DNA from: Noviherbaspirillum suwonense
GTDB taxonomy: Bacteria; Pseudomonadota; Gammaproteobacteria; Burkholderiales; Burkholderiaceae_D
Assembly (NCBI RefSeq): GCF_900182955.1
Contig: NZ_FXUL01000001.1
Span: 62,001 to 126,000 of the forward strand
Length of the DNA stretch: 64,000 bases
Direction: 5' to 3'
In this document: one piece after another, positions 53,917 to 62,461 of the stretch
How positions within the stretch are numbered: the stretch's first letter is position 1
Layout: each line of letters begins with the position of its first letter
Position numbers and translations under genes: made by a program
The notes under the pieces: model-generated
Databases searched by the model: none
What the model saw: only the letters and a program-made list of their open reading frames with translations
Told to the model about the DNA's origin: nothing

Positions 53917-54921
53917 ATGAAATTAAACGTCCTTTACCTGGCGCTTGCGGCCGCAGCAGTCGTATCCGGCCAGGCGTATGCGCAGGCCCCCATCGTCATC
54001 AAGTTCAGCCACGTGGTGGCGAATGACACCCCGAAAGGCAAGGGCGCCGACCGCTTCAAGGAACTGGCCGAGAAAGCCACCAACGGCCGCGTCAAGATCG
54101 AAGTGTACCCGAACAGCACGCTGTACAAGGACAAGGAAGAAATGGAAGCGCTGCAGCTGGGCGCGGTCCAGATGCTGGCGCCTTCGCTGGCCAAGTTCGG
54201 CCCGCTGGGCGTGAAGGAATTCGAGGTATTCGACCTGCCTTACATCTTCCCGACCAAGGACGTGCTGTACCGCGTCACCGAGGGCCAGGTGGGCCGCGAT
54301 CTGTTCAAGAAGCTGGAGCCGAAGGGCATCACCGGCCTGGCCTACTGGGACAACGGCTTCAAGGTCATGTCCTCCAACAAGCCGATGCACATGCCGGCCG
54401 ACTTCAAGGGCATGAAGATGCGCATCCAGTCGTCCAAGGTGCTCGACGCGCAAATGCGCGCGCTCGGCGCGAACCCGCAGGTGATGGCCTTCTCCGAGGT
54501 CTACCAGGCGCTGCAGACCGGCGTGGTCGACGGCACCGAGAATCCGCCGTCCAACCTGTACACCCAGAAGATGCATGAAGTGCAGAAGCACGTGACCATG
54601 TCCAACCATGGCTACCTGGGCTATGCGGTCATCGTCAACAAGAAGTTCTGGGATGGCCTGCCGGCGGACATCCGCACCCAGCTCGACGGCGCGATGAAGG
54701 AGGCGACCAAGTATGCCAACGCCATCGCCCAGCAGGAGAACGACAAGGCGATCGCGGCCGTCAAGGCAACCGGCAAGACCGAGATCTATGCGCTGAACGA
54801 CAAGGAAAAGGCCGAGTGGCGCAAGGCGCTCGCCCCGGTGCAGAAGGACATGGAAAGCCGTATCGGCAAGGCCACCATCGACGCCGTGAACAAGGAAGCG
54901 GCGGCAATCGGCGCCAAGTAA
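53917..54921 (+). CDS. dctP: TRAP transporter substrate-binding protein (DctP)
   Basis: Periplasmic solute receptor of a C4-dicarboxylate TRAP system. The 334-residue product has a signal peptide (MKLNVLYLALAAAAVVSGQAYA). Family segments include IKFSHVVANDTPKGKGADRFKELAEKAT and FKGMKMRIQSSKVLDAQMRALGANP near residues 164-188, which holds the conserved Arg that binds the carboxylate. VVDGTENPPSN follows near 206. GGAGAAAAC precedes the ATG. It heads the dctPQM operon. Confidence 0.94.
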   Translation: MKLNVLYLALAAAAVVSGQAYAQAPIVIKFSHVVANDTPKGKGADRFKELAEKATNGRVKIEVYPNSTLYKDKEEMEALQLGAVQMLAPSLAKFGPLGVKEFEVFDLPYIFPTKDVLYRVTEGQVGRDLFKKLEPKGITGLAYWDNGFKVMSSNKPMHMPADFKGMKMRIQSSKVLDAQMRALGANPQVMAFSEVYQALQTGVVDGTENPPSNLYTQKMHEVQKHVTMSNHGYLGYAVIVNKKFWDGLPADIRTQLDGAMKEATKYANAIAQQENDKAIAAVKATGKTEIYALNDKEKAEWRKALAPVQKDMESRIGKATIDAVNKEAAAIGAK

Positions 54922-54938
54922 TACAGCGGTTCGCACGC

Positions 54939-54972
54939 ATGCGGCTTTCCGGCCACGGCCGGCAAGCCGCAT
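54939..54972 (+). promoter_or_regulatory. Intercistronic hairpin between dctP and dctQ
   Basis: Arms ATGCGGCTT...CCGGCC and GGCCGG...AAGCCGCAT (54939-54954 / 54955-54972) form a strong near-perfect stem 18 bases after the dctP stop. A T-run (GGGCTTTTTT) appears only about 15 bases further. Such structures between a binding-protein gene and its permease genes typically stabilise or partly terminate the message, giving more receptor than permease. Confidence 0.55.
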
Positions 54973-55011
54973 TGTCTTGTGCGGGCTTTTTTCCACTATG
55001 AGGGGACACCC

Positions 55012-55581
55012 ATGAAATTACTAGACCATCTCGAAGAGTGGCTCATCGCCAGCCTGATGGCGGCGGCGACCATCGTCGTCTTCGTTGCAGTGGTACACCG
55101 CTACATGTCGGGCCTGCCGATACCGGGCCTGCAGGACTGGCTGATCCAGCTCAACACCAGCTGGGCCCAGGAACTGACGATCTACATGTTCGTCTGGATG
55201 GCCAAGTTCGGCGCCGCCTACGGCGTGCGCACCGGCATCCACGTCGGCGTCGACGTGCTGATCAACCGCATGAACGCGCCGTGGCACAGGCGCTTCGTCA
55301 TTCTTGGCCTGCTGGCCGGCGCGCTGTTCACCGGCATCGTCGGCACGCTGGGCGCGACCTTCGTCTACGAACTGAGCCACACCACCAGCACGTCCGAAGT
55401 GCTGGAAATCCCGATGTGGATGGTCTACATGGCCGTGCCGCTCGGCTCCTACCTGATGTGCTTCCGCTTCCTGCAGGTGACGTTCGCGTTCATCCGCACC
55501 GGCGAGCTGCCCAAGCATGACCATGCGCACGTCGAAGGCATCGACCCCAACGAAGAAGACATCTCCGGAGCAAAAGTATGA
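55012..55581 (+). CDS. dctQ: TRAP transporter small permease subunit (DctQ)
   Basis: A 189-residue inner-membrane subunit with four hydrophobic segments (about 15-35, 60-80, 100-120, 140-160). It begins MKLLDHLEEWLIASLMAAATI. The segment WAQELTIYMFVWMAKFGAAYGVRTGIHVGVD is the DctQ signature. The ATG at 55012 has AGGGGACACC upstream, so the longer open frame is rejected. It overlaps dctM by 4 bases (ATGA). Confidence 0.93.
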   Translation: MKLLDHLEEWLIASLMAAATIVVFVAVVHRYMSGLPIPGLQDWLIQLNTSWAQELTIYMFVWMAKFGAAYGVRTGIHVGVDVLINRMNAPWHRRFVILGLLAGALFTGIVGTLGATFVYELSHTTSTSEVLEIPMWMVYMAVPLGSYLMCFRFLQVTFAFIRTGELPKHDHAHVEGIDPNEEDISGAKV

Positions 55582-56861
55582 ATGCGCTGATTATTTTCGT
55601 GCTGCTGCTGGCGCTGATGCTGACCGGCATGCCGATCTCCATCTCGCTCGGCCTGACGGTGCTGACCTTCCTGTTCACCATGACGCAGGTGCCGATCGAG
55701 TCGGTCGCGCTGAAGCTGTTCACCGGCATCGAGAAGTTCGAGATCATGGCGATCCCGTTCTTCATCCTGGCGGGTAATTTCCTGACGCACGGCGGCGTCG
55801 CGCGGCGCATGATCAACTTCGCCACCTCGATGGTCGGCCACTGGCACGGCGGCCTGGCGCTGGCAGGCGTGATGGCATGCGCGCTGTTCGCGGCGGTGTC
55901 CGGCTCCAGCCCGGCGACCGTGGTGGCGATCGGCTCCATCATCATGCCGGCGATGGTTCGCCAGGGTTATCCGAAGGGCTTCGGCGCGGGCGTCATCACG
56001 ACCTCGGGCGCGCTGGGCATCCTGATCCCGCCATCCATCGTGATGGTGATGTATTCGGTGTCCACCAACACCTCGGTCGGCAAGCTGTTCATGGCCGGCG
56101 TGATCCCGGGCCTGATGCTGGCGACGCTGCTGGGCCTGACCACCTGGTACCTGGCAAGGAAGCACAACTATCCGCGCCTGAAGAAGGCCACCTGGGGCGA
56201 GCGCTTCATCGCGTTCCGCAAGAGCGCCTGGGGCCTGCTGCTGATCGTCATCGTGATGGGCGGCATCTACACCGGCATTTTCACGCCGACCGAGGCGGCT
56301 GCGATGTCGGCGGTGTATGCGTTCATCGTCGCGGTCTTCGTCTACAAGGACATGGGCTTCAAGCAGGTGCCCAAGGTGCTGCTGGACTCGGCGTCGATGT
56401 CGGCGATGCTGCTCTACATCATCACCAACGCGGTGCTGTTCTCCTTCCTGATGACGTCCGAGAACATCCCGCAGGCAATGGCCGGCTGGATCATGGACAA
56501 GGGCTTCGGCGTGGTCAGCTTCCTGCTGGTGGTGAACGTGCTGCTCCTGCTGGCCGGCAACGTGATGGAGCCGTCGTCCATCGTGCTGATCATGGCGCCC
56601 ATCCTGTTCCCGGTCGCGATGACGCTGGGCATCGACCCGGTCCACTTCGGCATCATGATGGTGGTGAACATGGAGGTCGGCATGTGCCATCCGCCGGTGG
56701 GGCTGAACCTGTATGTCGCGTCGGGAATTACCAAGATGGGGATCAGCGAGCTCACTGTGGCGGTGATGCCGTGGCTGCTGACCATGCTCGCCTTCCTGAT
56801 GATCATCACCTACATCCCGCAGATCTCGCTGTGGCTGCCCAACCTGCTGTACGGGAAATAA
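55578..56861 (+). CDS. dctM: TRAP transporter large permease subunit (DctM)
   Basis: A 427-residue sodium-coupled permease with about 12 membrane segments; it forms the translocation path with DctQ. Signature segments include GIEKFEIMAIPFFILAGNFLTHGGVARR (near 50-77), SGSSPATVVAIGSIIMPAM, GALGILIPPSIVMVMY and FTPTEAAAMSAVYAF. The length is standard. A strong terminator follows about 50 bases downstream. Confidence 0.95.
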   Translation: MNALIIFVLLLALMLTGMPISISLGLTVLTFLFTMTQVPIESVALKLFTGIEKFEIMAIPFFILAGNFLTHGGVARRMINFATSMVGHWHGGLALAGVMACALFAAVSGSSPATVVAIGSIIMPAMVRQGYPKGFGAGVITTSGALGILIPPSIVMVMYSVSTNTSVGKLFMAGVIPGLMLATLLGLTTWYLARKHNYPRLKKATWGERFIAFRKSAWGLLLIVIVMGGIYTGIFTPTEAAAMSAVYAFIVAVFVYKDMGFKQVPKVLLDSASMSAMLLYIITNAVLFSFLMTSENIPQAMAGWIMDKGFGVVSFLLVVNVLLLLAGNVMEPSSIVLIMAPILFPVAMTLGIDPVHFGIMMVVNMEVGMCHPPVGLNLYVASGITKMGISELTVAVMPWLLTMLAFLMIITYIPQISLWLPNLLYGK

Positions 56862-56912
56862 GCCGCATGTGACAGGCCGCATGCGGCAGGTCGCATGCAG
56901 CGCTGAAACGAG

Positions 56913-56946
56913 CCGCCGCTTCCGCAGGGAAGCGGCGGTTTTTTTT
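56913..56946 (+). terminator. Rho-independent terminator of dctPQM
   Basis: Stem CCGCCGCTT (56913-56921) and AAGCGGCGG (56930-56938) with an 8-base loop, followed by eight T (56939-56946). The 50 bases before it hold a few imperfect CAGGYCGCATG repeats. Confidence 0.92.
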
Positions 56947-56950
56947 GGTC

Positions 56951-57832
56951 TCAGCCGACGAAGTGGCCGTACAGCGACAGCACCAGCTCGCTGACGATCA
57001 GGCCGACGATGTACCACTCGACCCGGTGCGAACTCTTGTAGCGCACGGTCTCCAGCAGCGTCTCCGCGGTGCGGCCCAGGGTCGCCAGCTTGCGCTCCAG
57101 CGCCTTGGCGCGGTCGATGATTTCGTAGTCGCCCTCGAGGCGCGCATGCAGGGCTTCCAGGTGGCTGTTGCTCCACAACAGCTCGGGCTTGTCCATCACC
57201 TCGGCCCGGTTGGTCAGCCGGTGTTCAGAAAGCAGCATGTTGCCGACCGCCCGCATCAGGTCCTGCGAGCGCACCGAGAACCGGCCGTCGTCGGCCAGGT
57301 CCTGCGCCAGCGGCTCGATGCGGTCGAACTCGCCGGCCGAGCGCCGCTCCTGGAACGACAGCATCGCCGCCTTGGACATGACTTCGGCCAGCAGCTGCAG
57401 CCGGTCGCGGTCGGCCGCATGGATGTGGATTTCATTGCCGACCGGTCCCTCGTGCGCATCCGGGTCGACGATGACGGCGGCCTTTTCCTCGGCCAGCGGG
57501 TCGCCGCCGCCGTGGCTGGCCGGGCCGATGCTGGCCATCAGCCATTCGCGGTCGCCGGTTTCCTCGGCGAAGAAGGCCACCGCCCCGTAGCGGAATATCG
57601 CCGCCACGCCGGCGCTGGGCAGGCGCACCATCAGCGGGGACTGCGCGACCATCGGCAGGTGGACCAGCGCCTTGATGTCGATGCGCTCGGCGACGATCAG
57701 CACGGTGGCGGTGAAGCGGGTGGCCTGGACCAGCGGCTTGCCTTCGCGGTGGACGATGCGCTGCCGGCGTGAATGGCGGCGCGGGGAGGAGGGAGTCCAG
57801 TGGATGGTGTTGCGGGATGTCAGGTCGGTCAT
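56951..57832 (-). CDS. RMD1/DUF155-family protein
   Basis: A 293-residue protein resembling the RMD1/YagE (DUF155) family, whose eukaryotic members act in mitochondria; the bacterial role is unknown. The N-terminal 40 residues are basic. The central domain includes GVAAIFRYGAVAFFAEET and LLAEVMSKAAMLSFQERR. A helical region (LARLEGDYEIIDRAKALERKLATLGRTAETLLETV) follows, and one C-terminal membrane helix (WYIVGLIVSELVLSLYG) anchors it. The ATG at 57832 (MTDLTSRN) was chosen; residues further upstream look unrelated. It stands alone. Confidence 0.75.
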   Translation of the reverse strand: MTDLTSRNTIHWTPSSPRRHSRRQRIVHREGKPLVQATRFTATVLIVAERIDIKALVHLPMVAQSPLMVRLPSAGVAAIFRYGAVAFFAEETGDREWLMASIGPASHGGGDPLAEEKAAVIVDPDAHEGPVGNEIHIHAADRDRLQLLAEVMSKAAMLSFQERRSAGEFDRIEPLAQDLADDGRFSVRSQDLMRAVGNMLLSEHRLTNRAEVMDKPELLWSNSHLEALHARLEGDYEIIDRAKALERKLATLGRTAETLLETVRYKSSHRVEWYIVGLIVSELVLSLYGHFVG

Positions 57833-58091
57833 GATGCTTGTTGTCGGTAGGGGATTGCAGGGTGAGTAACGGCGAGATTGTAGGCTGCGCCGGGCGACGC
57901 GCATTGCGCTATCGGCTGCCTGCGTCGGTCTCCTGAACCAAAGCCCCTGAATCGGCATTCCCGGGTCAGCCCCAGGGTCAGCCCGTGTGCCATGCATCGG
58001 CCGCCCGCATTGGCGCGCATGACCGGGAAAAACCCCCCTTGCGCAAGCCGCCGGGCCCGAACGGGCATGCAGGGAGGCCGTCTTTTCCATT

Positions 58092-58595
58092 ATGCTTTCC
58101 CCCATGCCCAATACCACGATTTTCTCCGCCATCGTTCCCGCCCCGTTCGGCGCGATCGGCGTGCGCACCGCCGACGCCCTGCTGCAGGAACTGGTCTACC
58201 TGCCGCCGTCCCACAAGCCGCAGGACCCCGCCGACGCGCTCGCCGAGCGCGCAGCAGGCCAGATCCAGCGCTATTTCGCCGAGCCGGATTTCCGCTTCGA
58301 CCTGCCGCTGGCCACCGTCGGCACCCGCTTCCAGCAGCGGGTATGGAGCGCGATCGCGTCCATCCCCCGCGGCCATGTGCGCACCTACGGCGACCTGGCC
58401 CGGCTGCTGGCCTCGGCGCCGCGCGCGGTGGGGCAGGCATGCGGCGCCAACTGGTTTCCGCTGGTCGTGCCCTGCCATCGCGTCACCGCGGCAGGCGGGC
58501 TGGGCGGTTTCGCCAGCAGCGCCGACGCCGACGGCTTCCACCTCGGCGTCAAGCGCTGGCTGCTGGCGCACGAGGGCGTGGAGCGTTTCCGATGA
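58092..58595 (+). CDS. ogt: Methylated-DNA--protein-cysteine methyltransferase
   Basis: Suicide repair protein that takes the methyl group from O6-methylguanine. The 167-residue product has the ASCH-like N-terminal half, the helix-turn-helix segment GTRFQQRVWSAIASIPRGHVRTYGDLARLL, and the active-site motif LVVPCHRVTAAGGLGGFA near residue 119. An in-frame ATG four codons downstream (MPNTTIF) could also be the start. The Ada transcription-factor domains are absent. The stop overlaps xerD by 4 bases. Confidence 0.93.
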   Translation: MLSPMPNTTIFSAIVPAPFGAIGVRTADALLQELVYLPPSHKPQDPADALAERAAGQIQRYFAEPDFRFDLPLATVGTRFQQRVWSAIASIPRGHVRTYGDLARLLASAPRAVGQACGANWFPLVVPCHRVTAAGGLGGFASSADADGFHLGVKRWLLAHEGVERFR

Positions 58596-59497
58596 GCAGG
58601 CCGGCGCTCGACAGCCAGCCGCTGATCGATGGATTCTGCGACACGCTGTGGCTGGAAGACGGCCTGGCGAAAAACACGCTGGAAGCCTACCGGCGCGACC
58701 TGAGCCTGTTCGCGGCCTGGCTCGAGGCGGAAGCCGGCAAGCCGCTGGACGCGGCCGGCGCCGACGACCTCAATGCCTACTTCGCCGCCCGCCACGCGGA
58801 AAGCCGCGCGACCTCGGCCAACCGCCGGCTGGCGGTGCTGCGCCGCTATTACCAGATGGCGCTGCGGCAGAAACGGATCGCGGTCGATCCCTGCCTGCGG
58901 ATGCGCTCGGCGCGCCAGCCGTCGCGCTTTCCCAAGACCCTGTCGGAAGCGCAGGTCGAGGCGCTTTTGGCCGCGCCCGACGTCAGCACGCCGCTGGGCC
59001 TGCGCGACCGCACGATGCTGGAACTGATGTACGCGAGCGGCCTGCGGGTGTCCGAACTGGTGCTGCTGAAGTCGATGGAAGTCGGCATGAACGAGGGCGT
59101 GCTGCGCATCACCGGCAAGGGCGACAAGACCCGGCTCGTGCCTTTCGGCGACGAGGCGCGCGGCTGGATCGAGCGCTACCTCGCGCAGGCGCGGGGCGTG
59201 ATCCTGAACGGCCAGACCGACGACGCGCTGTTCGTCACCGGGCGCGGCGGCGCAATGACCCGCCAGATGTTCTGGATACTGATCAAGAAACATGCGCTGA
59301 AGGCCGACATCCAGGCGCCGCTGTCGCCGCACACGCTGCGGCATGCATTCGCCACCCACCTGCTCAACCACGGCGCCGACCTCAGGGTCGTGCAGCTGCT
59401 GCTGGGCCATGCCGACATTTCGACCACGCAGATCTACACCCATGTCGCCCGCGAACGGCTGAAGCTGCTGCATGCGCAGCATCATCCGCGCGGCTGA
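58592..59497 (+). CDS. xerD: Site-specific tyrosine recombinase XerD
   Basis: Chromosome-dimer resolution recombinase that works with XerC at dif under FtsK. The 301-residue product has the N-terminal SAM-like core-binding domain (about 10-95). The catalytic domain has Arg in ASGLRVSELV, Lys in GKGDKTRLVP, the HTLRHAFATHLL box, LGHADIS and the nucleophile Tyr in TTQIYTHVARE. The ATG overlaps the ogt stop (ATGA). A continuation of the frame upstream is a shadow of ogt. Its genomic setting is core, so it is not a mobile-element integrase. Confidence 0.95.
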   Translation: MSRPALDSQPLIDGFCDTLWLEDGLAKNTLEAYRRDLSLFAAWLEAEAGKPLDAAGADDLNAYFAARHAESRATSANRRLAVLRRYYQMALRQKRIAVDPCLRMRSARQPSRFPKTLSEAQVEALLAAPDVSTPLGLRDRTMLELMYASGLRVSELVLLKSMEVGMNEGVLRITGKGDKTRLVPFGDEARGWIERYLAQARGVILNGQTDDALFVTGRGGAMTRQMFWILIKKHALKADIQAPLSPHTLRHAFATHLLNHGADLRVVQLLLGHADISTTQIYTHVARERLKLLHAQHHPRG

Positions 59498-59509
59498 GGC
59501 GAGGGCGCG

Positions 59510-59896
59510 ATGGGAATCAGGGTCGTCCGGCTGGGCACGCCGCGCATCGAGGGCGAGGGGCTGCGGCTGGGCACGGTGCGGCGGCCGCCGCGCGGCGTGC
59601 CGAAAGCCGAATTCGCGTCGCGCGATTTTTACGATGTCTGGATGCCGCTGCTGTCGCCCGACCCGGAAACGGTGAAAGCCTGGCTGGCCGCGTCCGACGA
59701 CGCCACGCTGGCCGCCTGCCGCAAACGTTACATTTCCCAGATGAAACAAGCCGAGCCGGCGCGGCTGCTCGACCTGCTGGCGGCGCTATCCCACCAGACC
59801 AGTTTTTCCGTCGGCTGCTATTGCGCCGACCTTGCGCACTGTCACCGAACGGTATTGCGCGAACTCCTGATCGAACGAGGTGCGGTGATAGATTGA
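59510..59896 (+). CDS. DUF488-family protein
   Basis: A 128-residue protein of the DUF488 family, function unknown. It has the family pattern of an N-terminal strand/loop (IRVVRLGTPRI...GLRLGTVRRPPRGV), the DFYDVWMPLLSPDPETV segment and a C-terminal GCYCADLAHCHRTVLRELL motif, where cysteines and histidines resemble a metal or oxyanion site. It lies 12 bases after xerD and may share its transcript. Confidence 0.8.
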   Translation: MGIRVVRLGTPRIEGEGLRLGTVRRPPRGVPKAEFASRDFYDVWMPLLSPDPETVKAWLAASDDATLAACRKRYISQMKQAEPARLLDLLAALSHQTSFSVGCYCADLAHCHRTVLRELLIERGAVID

Positions 59897-60039
59897 CCGA
59901 TTGACGTGCTACGATGACAACAGTGTTAATGCAATCCCGCAGGCCCCATACCAGTCGCCAACCCTGCCTCGCCATGAGAACGTGTTTTTTCATTTGGCAC
60001 GGGACGGGTTGAAAACGGTATTCACCGGAGAACCATGTC

Positions 60040-60228
60040 GTGGCGAAGACCAATTTCACGTACGAAAAACGGCAGAAAGAGCTGGAAAAGAAGCGCAAGA
60101 AGGAAGAAAAGCTCAAGCGCAAGCAGGAACGCGCAACCGACGGCACCGCCGACAGCGCCGAAGAGGCCGAGAGCATCGAAGGCCTGCCGGCGCCGGTCGA
60201 AGGCGATTCCCAGACCGAAACGCCGTAG
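60040..60228 (+). CDS. Small highly charged conserved hypothetical protein
   Basis: A 62-residue protein. The first 32 residues are a Lys/Glu-rich helix (KRQKELEKKRKKEEKLKRKQ); the tail is acidic and Pro/Thr-rich. The start is GTG at 60040, with CCGGAG about 10 bases upstream; a nearby ATG (60035) is in another frame. Similar short basic-acidic proteins are widespread in Burkholderiales but uncharacterised, from memory. It could be a nucleic-acid-binding or ribosome-associated protein; this is a guess. Confidence 0.6.
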   Translation: MAKTNFTYEKRQKELEKKRKKEEKLKRKQERATDGTADSAEEAESIEGLPAPVEGDSQTETP

Positions 60229-60253
60229 AAGTAACGCTTTATTCAGTAAACCG

Positions 60254-61213
60254 TCATTCGCCCGGCCTGATGCCGATGCGCACCAGCACCGCGCCATGGT
60301 CCGACGCGTCGGGCGAACGAAATATCACGTGGTCGTTCAGGTAGGCCACTTCCAGCACTTCGCCCAGCGCATGCGCCGACGCCGGGTTGAATTCCTCCGA
60401 GACCAGCACATGGTCTATCGTTTCGAAATTGCCGTCATGGACGTGGGTGAAGCCGACATCGCGCAGCGGGTCGCGCCGCGACTGCAGCCGGTAGCATTCG
60501 AACATCCGTTCGTCATGCCCGTTCAGGCTGCGCCCGCCGCCCAGCACCAGCTGCGTCGGCACCGCGTCGGCAACATCGTTGAAATCGCCCATCACCATCA
60601 GCGGCCGCCGCTGGCCGGCGGTGAAATCGGATAGCAGGTAGCGCAGCCCGAGCGCCTCGACCCCGCGCCGGACCATGGACCGCAAAACGGCCGCGCCTAT
60701 GCTGCCGGGATCGTTTTCGCTGTCGCCGTTGCGGTAGTCCGGGCGCTTCGATTTCAGGTGGACCACGAACACATTCAGCACCTGGCCGGTCGGCAGCTGC
60801 ACCGGCACCTGCAGCACCGGCCGCGTGAAGCGGGTCACCGCGCTTCCCAGGTCCATCAGCGGCATCGACAGCCCGCGCGGCAGGTCCAGGTGCTTGGCGG
60901 TCGGGCCGGCCAGCGGCAGGCGGCTGATCAGCGCGACGCTGGGCGTGAGCTTGCCGGGTTCGGGTTCGAAGCCGATGTGCGCGGCGTCCCGGTAGCGGCT
61001 GGTGCGGGCCAGCACGTCGCGCACCGCATCCTGTGAAAAAACTTCCTGCAGGCCAATGACGTCGGCGTCGAGCTGGTCGAATTTCCGCGCCAGCCAGGCT
61101 ACCTTGGCGTCGTATTGTTCCGGCGTGTAAGGCTCGATGCCGTCGTAGAAGCGCAGTCCCGGCGGGGCGAGGTTGAGGACGTTGAATGTCGCGAAGCGAA
61201 TTTCCTGTTGCAT
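60254..61213 (-). CDS. Endonuclease/exonuclease/phosphatase-family protein
   Basis: A 319-residue EEP-superfamily metal-dependent hydrolase (DNase I/exonuclease III fold). Visible motifs are the N-terminal FATFNVLNL, DVIGLQEVF with the metal-binding Glu near residue 56, MVMGDFNDVAD near residue 215, and the C-terminal ASDHGAVLVRI with the catalytic Asp-His. There is no signal peptide. The ATG at 61213 (MQQEIRFATFN) is preferred to an earlier in-frame ATG. It diverges from the ybaK-like gene. The substrate may be DNA, RNA or a phosphoester. Confidence 0.86.
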   Translation of the reverse strand: MQQEIRFATFNVLNLAPPGLRFYDGIEPYTPEQYDAKVAWLARKFDQLDADVIGLQEVFSQDAVRDVLARTSRYRDAAHIGFEPEPGKLTPSVALISRLPLAGPTAKHLDLPRGLSMPLMDLGSAVTRFTRPVLQVPVQLPTGQVLNVFVVHLKSKRPDYRNGDSENDPGSIGAAVLRSMVRRGVEALGLRYLLSDFTAGQRRPLMVMGDFNDVADAVPTQLVLGGGRSLNGHDERMFECYRLQSRRDPLRDVGFTHVHDGNFETIDHVLVSEEFNPASAHALGEVLEVAYLNDHVIFRSPDASDHGAVLVRIGIRPGE

Positions 61214-61249
61214 AATACCCCACCCATTTTTCAAGTGAGCGTATCACGC

Positions 61250-61741
61250 ATGAGCAGGAAAGAGCATATCTCCGAGACCCCGGCGACCCAGTATCTGCGC
61301 CGATGCCGGGTCGTTTTCTCGGAGCACCCGTACCAGTACGAGGAACACGGCGGCACCACCGTCTCGGCACGCGAGCTGGGCGTCGACGAGCACCAGGTGG
61401 TCAAGACCCTGGTGATGCAGGACGAAGCCGGCAAGCCGCTGATCGTGCTGATGCATGGCGACTGCAAGGTCTCGACCAAGAACCTCGCGCGCCAGATCGG
61501 CTGCAAGTCGGTCGAGCCATGCACGCCTGAGGTGGCGCAGCGGCACTCGGGCTACCAGATCGGCGGCACCTCGCCGTTCGGCACCCGCAAGGCGATGCCG
61601 GTGTATGTCGAGCAGAGCATCCTGGCGCTCGAGCGCATCTATATCAACGGCGGCCGGCGCGGCTACCTGGTCGGCCTGGCGCCCGCGGTGCTGCCGACGA
61701 TCCTGCCGGTCACCGCTGTATCATGCGCGCTGGCCGGGTAA
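61250..61741 (+). CDS. ybaK: YbaK-type Cys-tRNA(Pro)/aminoacyl-tRNA deacylase
   Basis: A 163-residue editing hydrolase that clears mischarged tRNA in trans. It starts MSRKEHISETPATQYL. The YbaK domain has HPYQYEEHGGTTVSARELG, KTLVMQDEAGKPLIVLMHGDCKVS with the conserved Lys, and YQIGGTSPFGTRKAMPVYVE. A GTG five codons upstream is a possible alternative start. The gene symbol is given by similarity; other YbaK/ProX subtypes cannot be excluded. Confidence 0.88.
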   Translation: MSRKEHISETPATQYLRRCRVVFSEHPYQYEEHGGTTVSARELGVDEHQVVKTLVMQDEAGKPLIVLMHGDCKVSTKNLARQIGCKSVEPCTPEVAQRHSGYQIGGTSPFGTRKAMPVYVEQSILALERIYINGGRRGYLVGLAPAVLPTILPVTAVSCALAG

Positions 61742-61821
61742 TAGCAGGCGGTCCTTAGCCTTTTTATCCGTTGCCACTCACCGTTTCATTGCCTCATTTA
61801 TAACAACAGGTCAAGCAGCCC

Positions 61822-62424
61822 ATGTATACCGTCTTGTTCGTCGTCGCCGCCTATCTGATCGGCTCCATTTCCTTCGCCGTGGTCTGCAGCCGCCTGTTCG
61901 GCCTGGCCGACCCGCGCACCTACGGCTCGAAAAACCCGGGCGCCACCAATGTGCTGCGCAGCGGCAACAAGAAGGCGGCGATCGCCACACTGATCGGCGA
62001 CTGCTTCAAGGGCTGGTTTGCCGTCTGGCTGGCGCTGCAGCTGGGACCGCGCTTCGGTGTGGACGACACTGGCATCGCGTTGGTCGCGATCGCGGTGTTC
62101 CTGGGCCACCTGTGGCCGGTGTTCTTCCGCTTCGCCGGCGGCAAGGGCGTTGCGACCGCGCTGGGCGTGCTGCTGGGCCTGAACGTGTGGCTGGGCCTGG
62201 CGACGCTGGCAACCTGGCTGATCATCGCCTACGCATTCCGCTACTCGTCGCTGGCGGCGCTGGTGTCGAGCGTCTTCGCGCCGTTCTTCTACGTGCTGCT
62301 GTTCGGGGTCGATCCGCTGCTGCTGGCGGTGGTGGCGATGAGCCTGCTGCTGGTGTACCGGCATGCGAAGAACATCGGCAACCTGATCAACGGCAAGGAA
62401 AGCCGGCTGGGCAGCAAGAAGTAG
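61822..62424 (+). CDS. plsY: Acyl-phosphate--glycerol-3-phosphate acyltransferase
   Basis: Integral membrane enzyme making lysophosphatidate, the substrate of PlsC (encoded at 10 kb). The 200-residue product has five or so hydrophobic segments. The three PlsY motifs are visible: [12 protein letters not shown] near residue 14 and [21 protein letters not shown] near 33-53; [19 protein letters not shown] near 93-111; and [14 protein letters not shown] near 181-194. The ATG at 61822 follows a region without other genes. Confidence 0.95.
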   Translation: MYTVLFVVAAYLIGSISFAVVCSRLFGLADPRTYGSKNPGATNVLRSGNKKAAIATLIGDCFKGWFAVWLALQLGPRFGVDDTGIALVAIAVFLGHLWPVFFRFAGGKGVATALGVLLGLNVWLGLATLATWLIIAYAFRYSSLAALVSSVFAPFFYVLLFGVDPLLLAVVAMSLLLVYRHAKNIGNLINGKESRLGSKK

Positions 62425-62429
62425 GGAAG

Positions 62430-62457
62430 GCCGGCGCGCGGCGCAATCTGCGCCGGC
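62430..62457. terminator. GC-rich hairpin between the converging plsY and tsaD genes
   Basis: Arms GCCGGCGC (62430-62437) and GCGCCGGC (62450-62457) with a 12-base loop, in the 37-base gap between the two stop codons. There is no T-run, so it may or may not terminate. Confidence 0.45.
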
Positions 62458-62461
62458 GCGC

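Noticed and set aside
58592-59497. Tyrosine recombinase considered as the integrase of a mobile island
   Set aside because: Length, motifs and housekeeping neighbours (ogt, plsY, tsaD) fit XerD; there is no attachment-site repeat or cargo.
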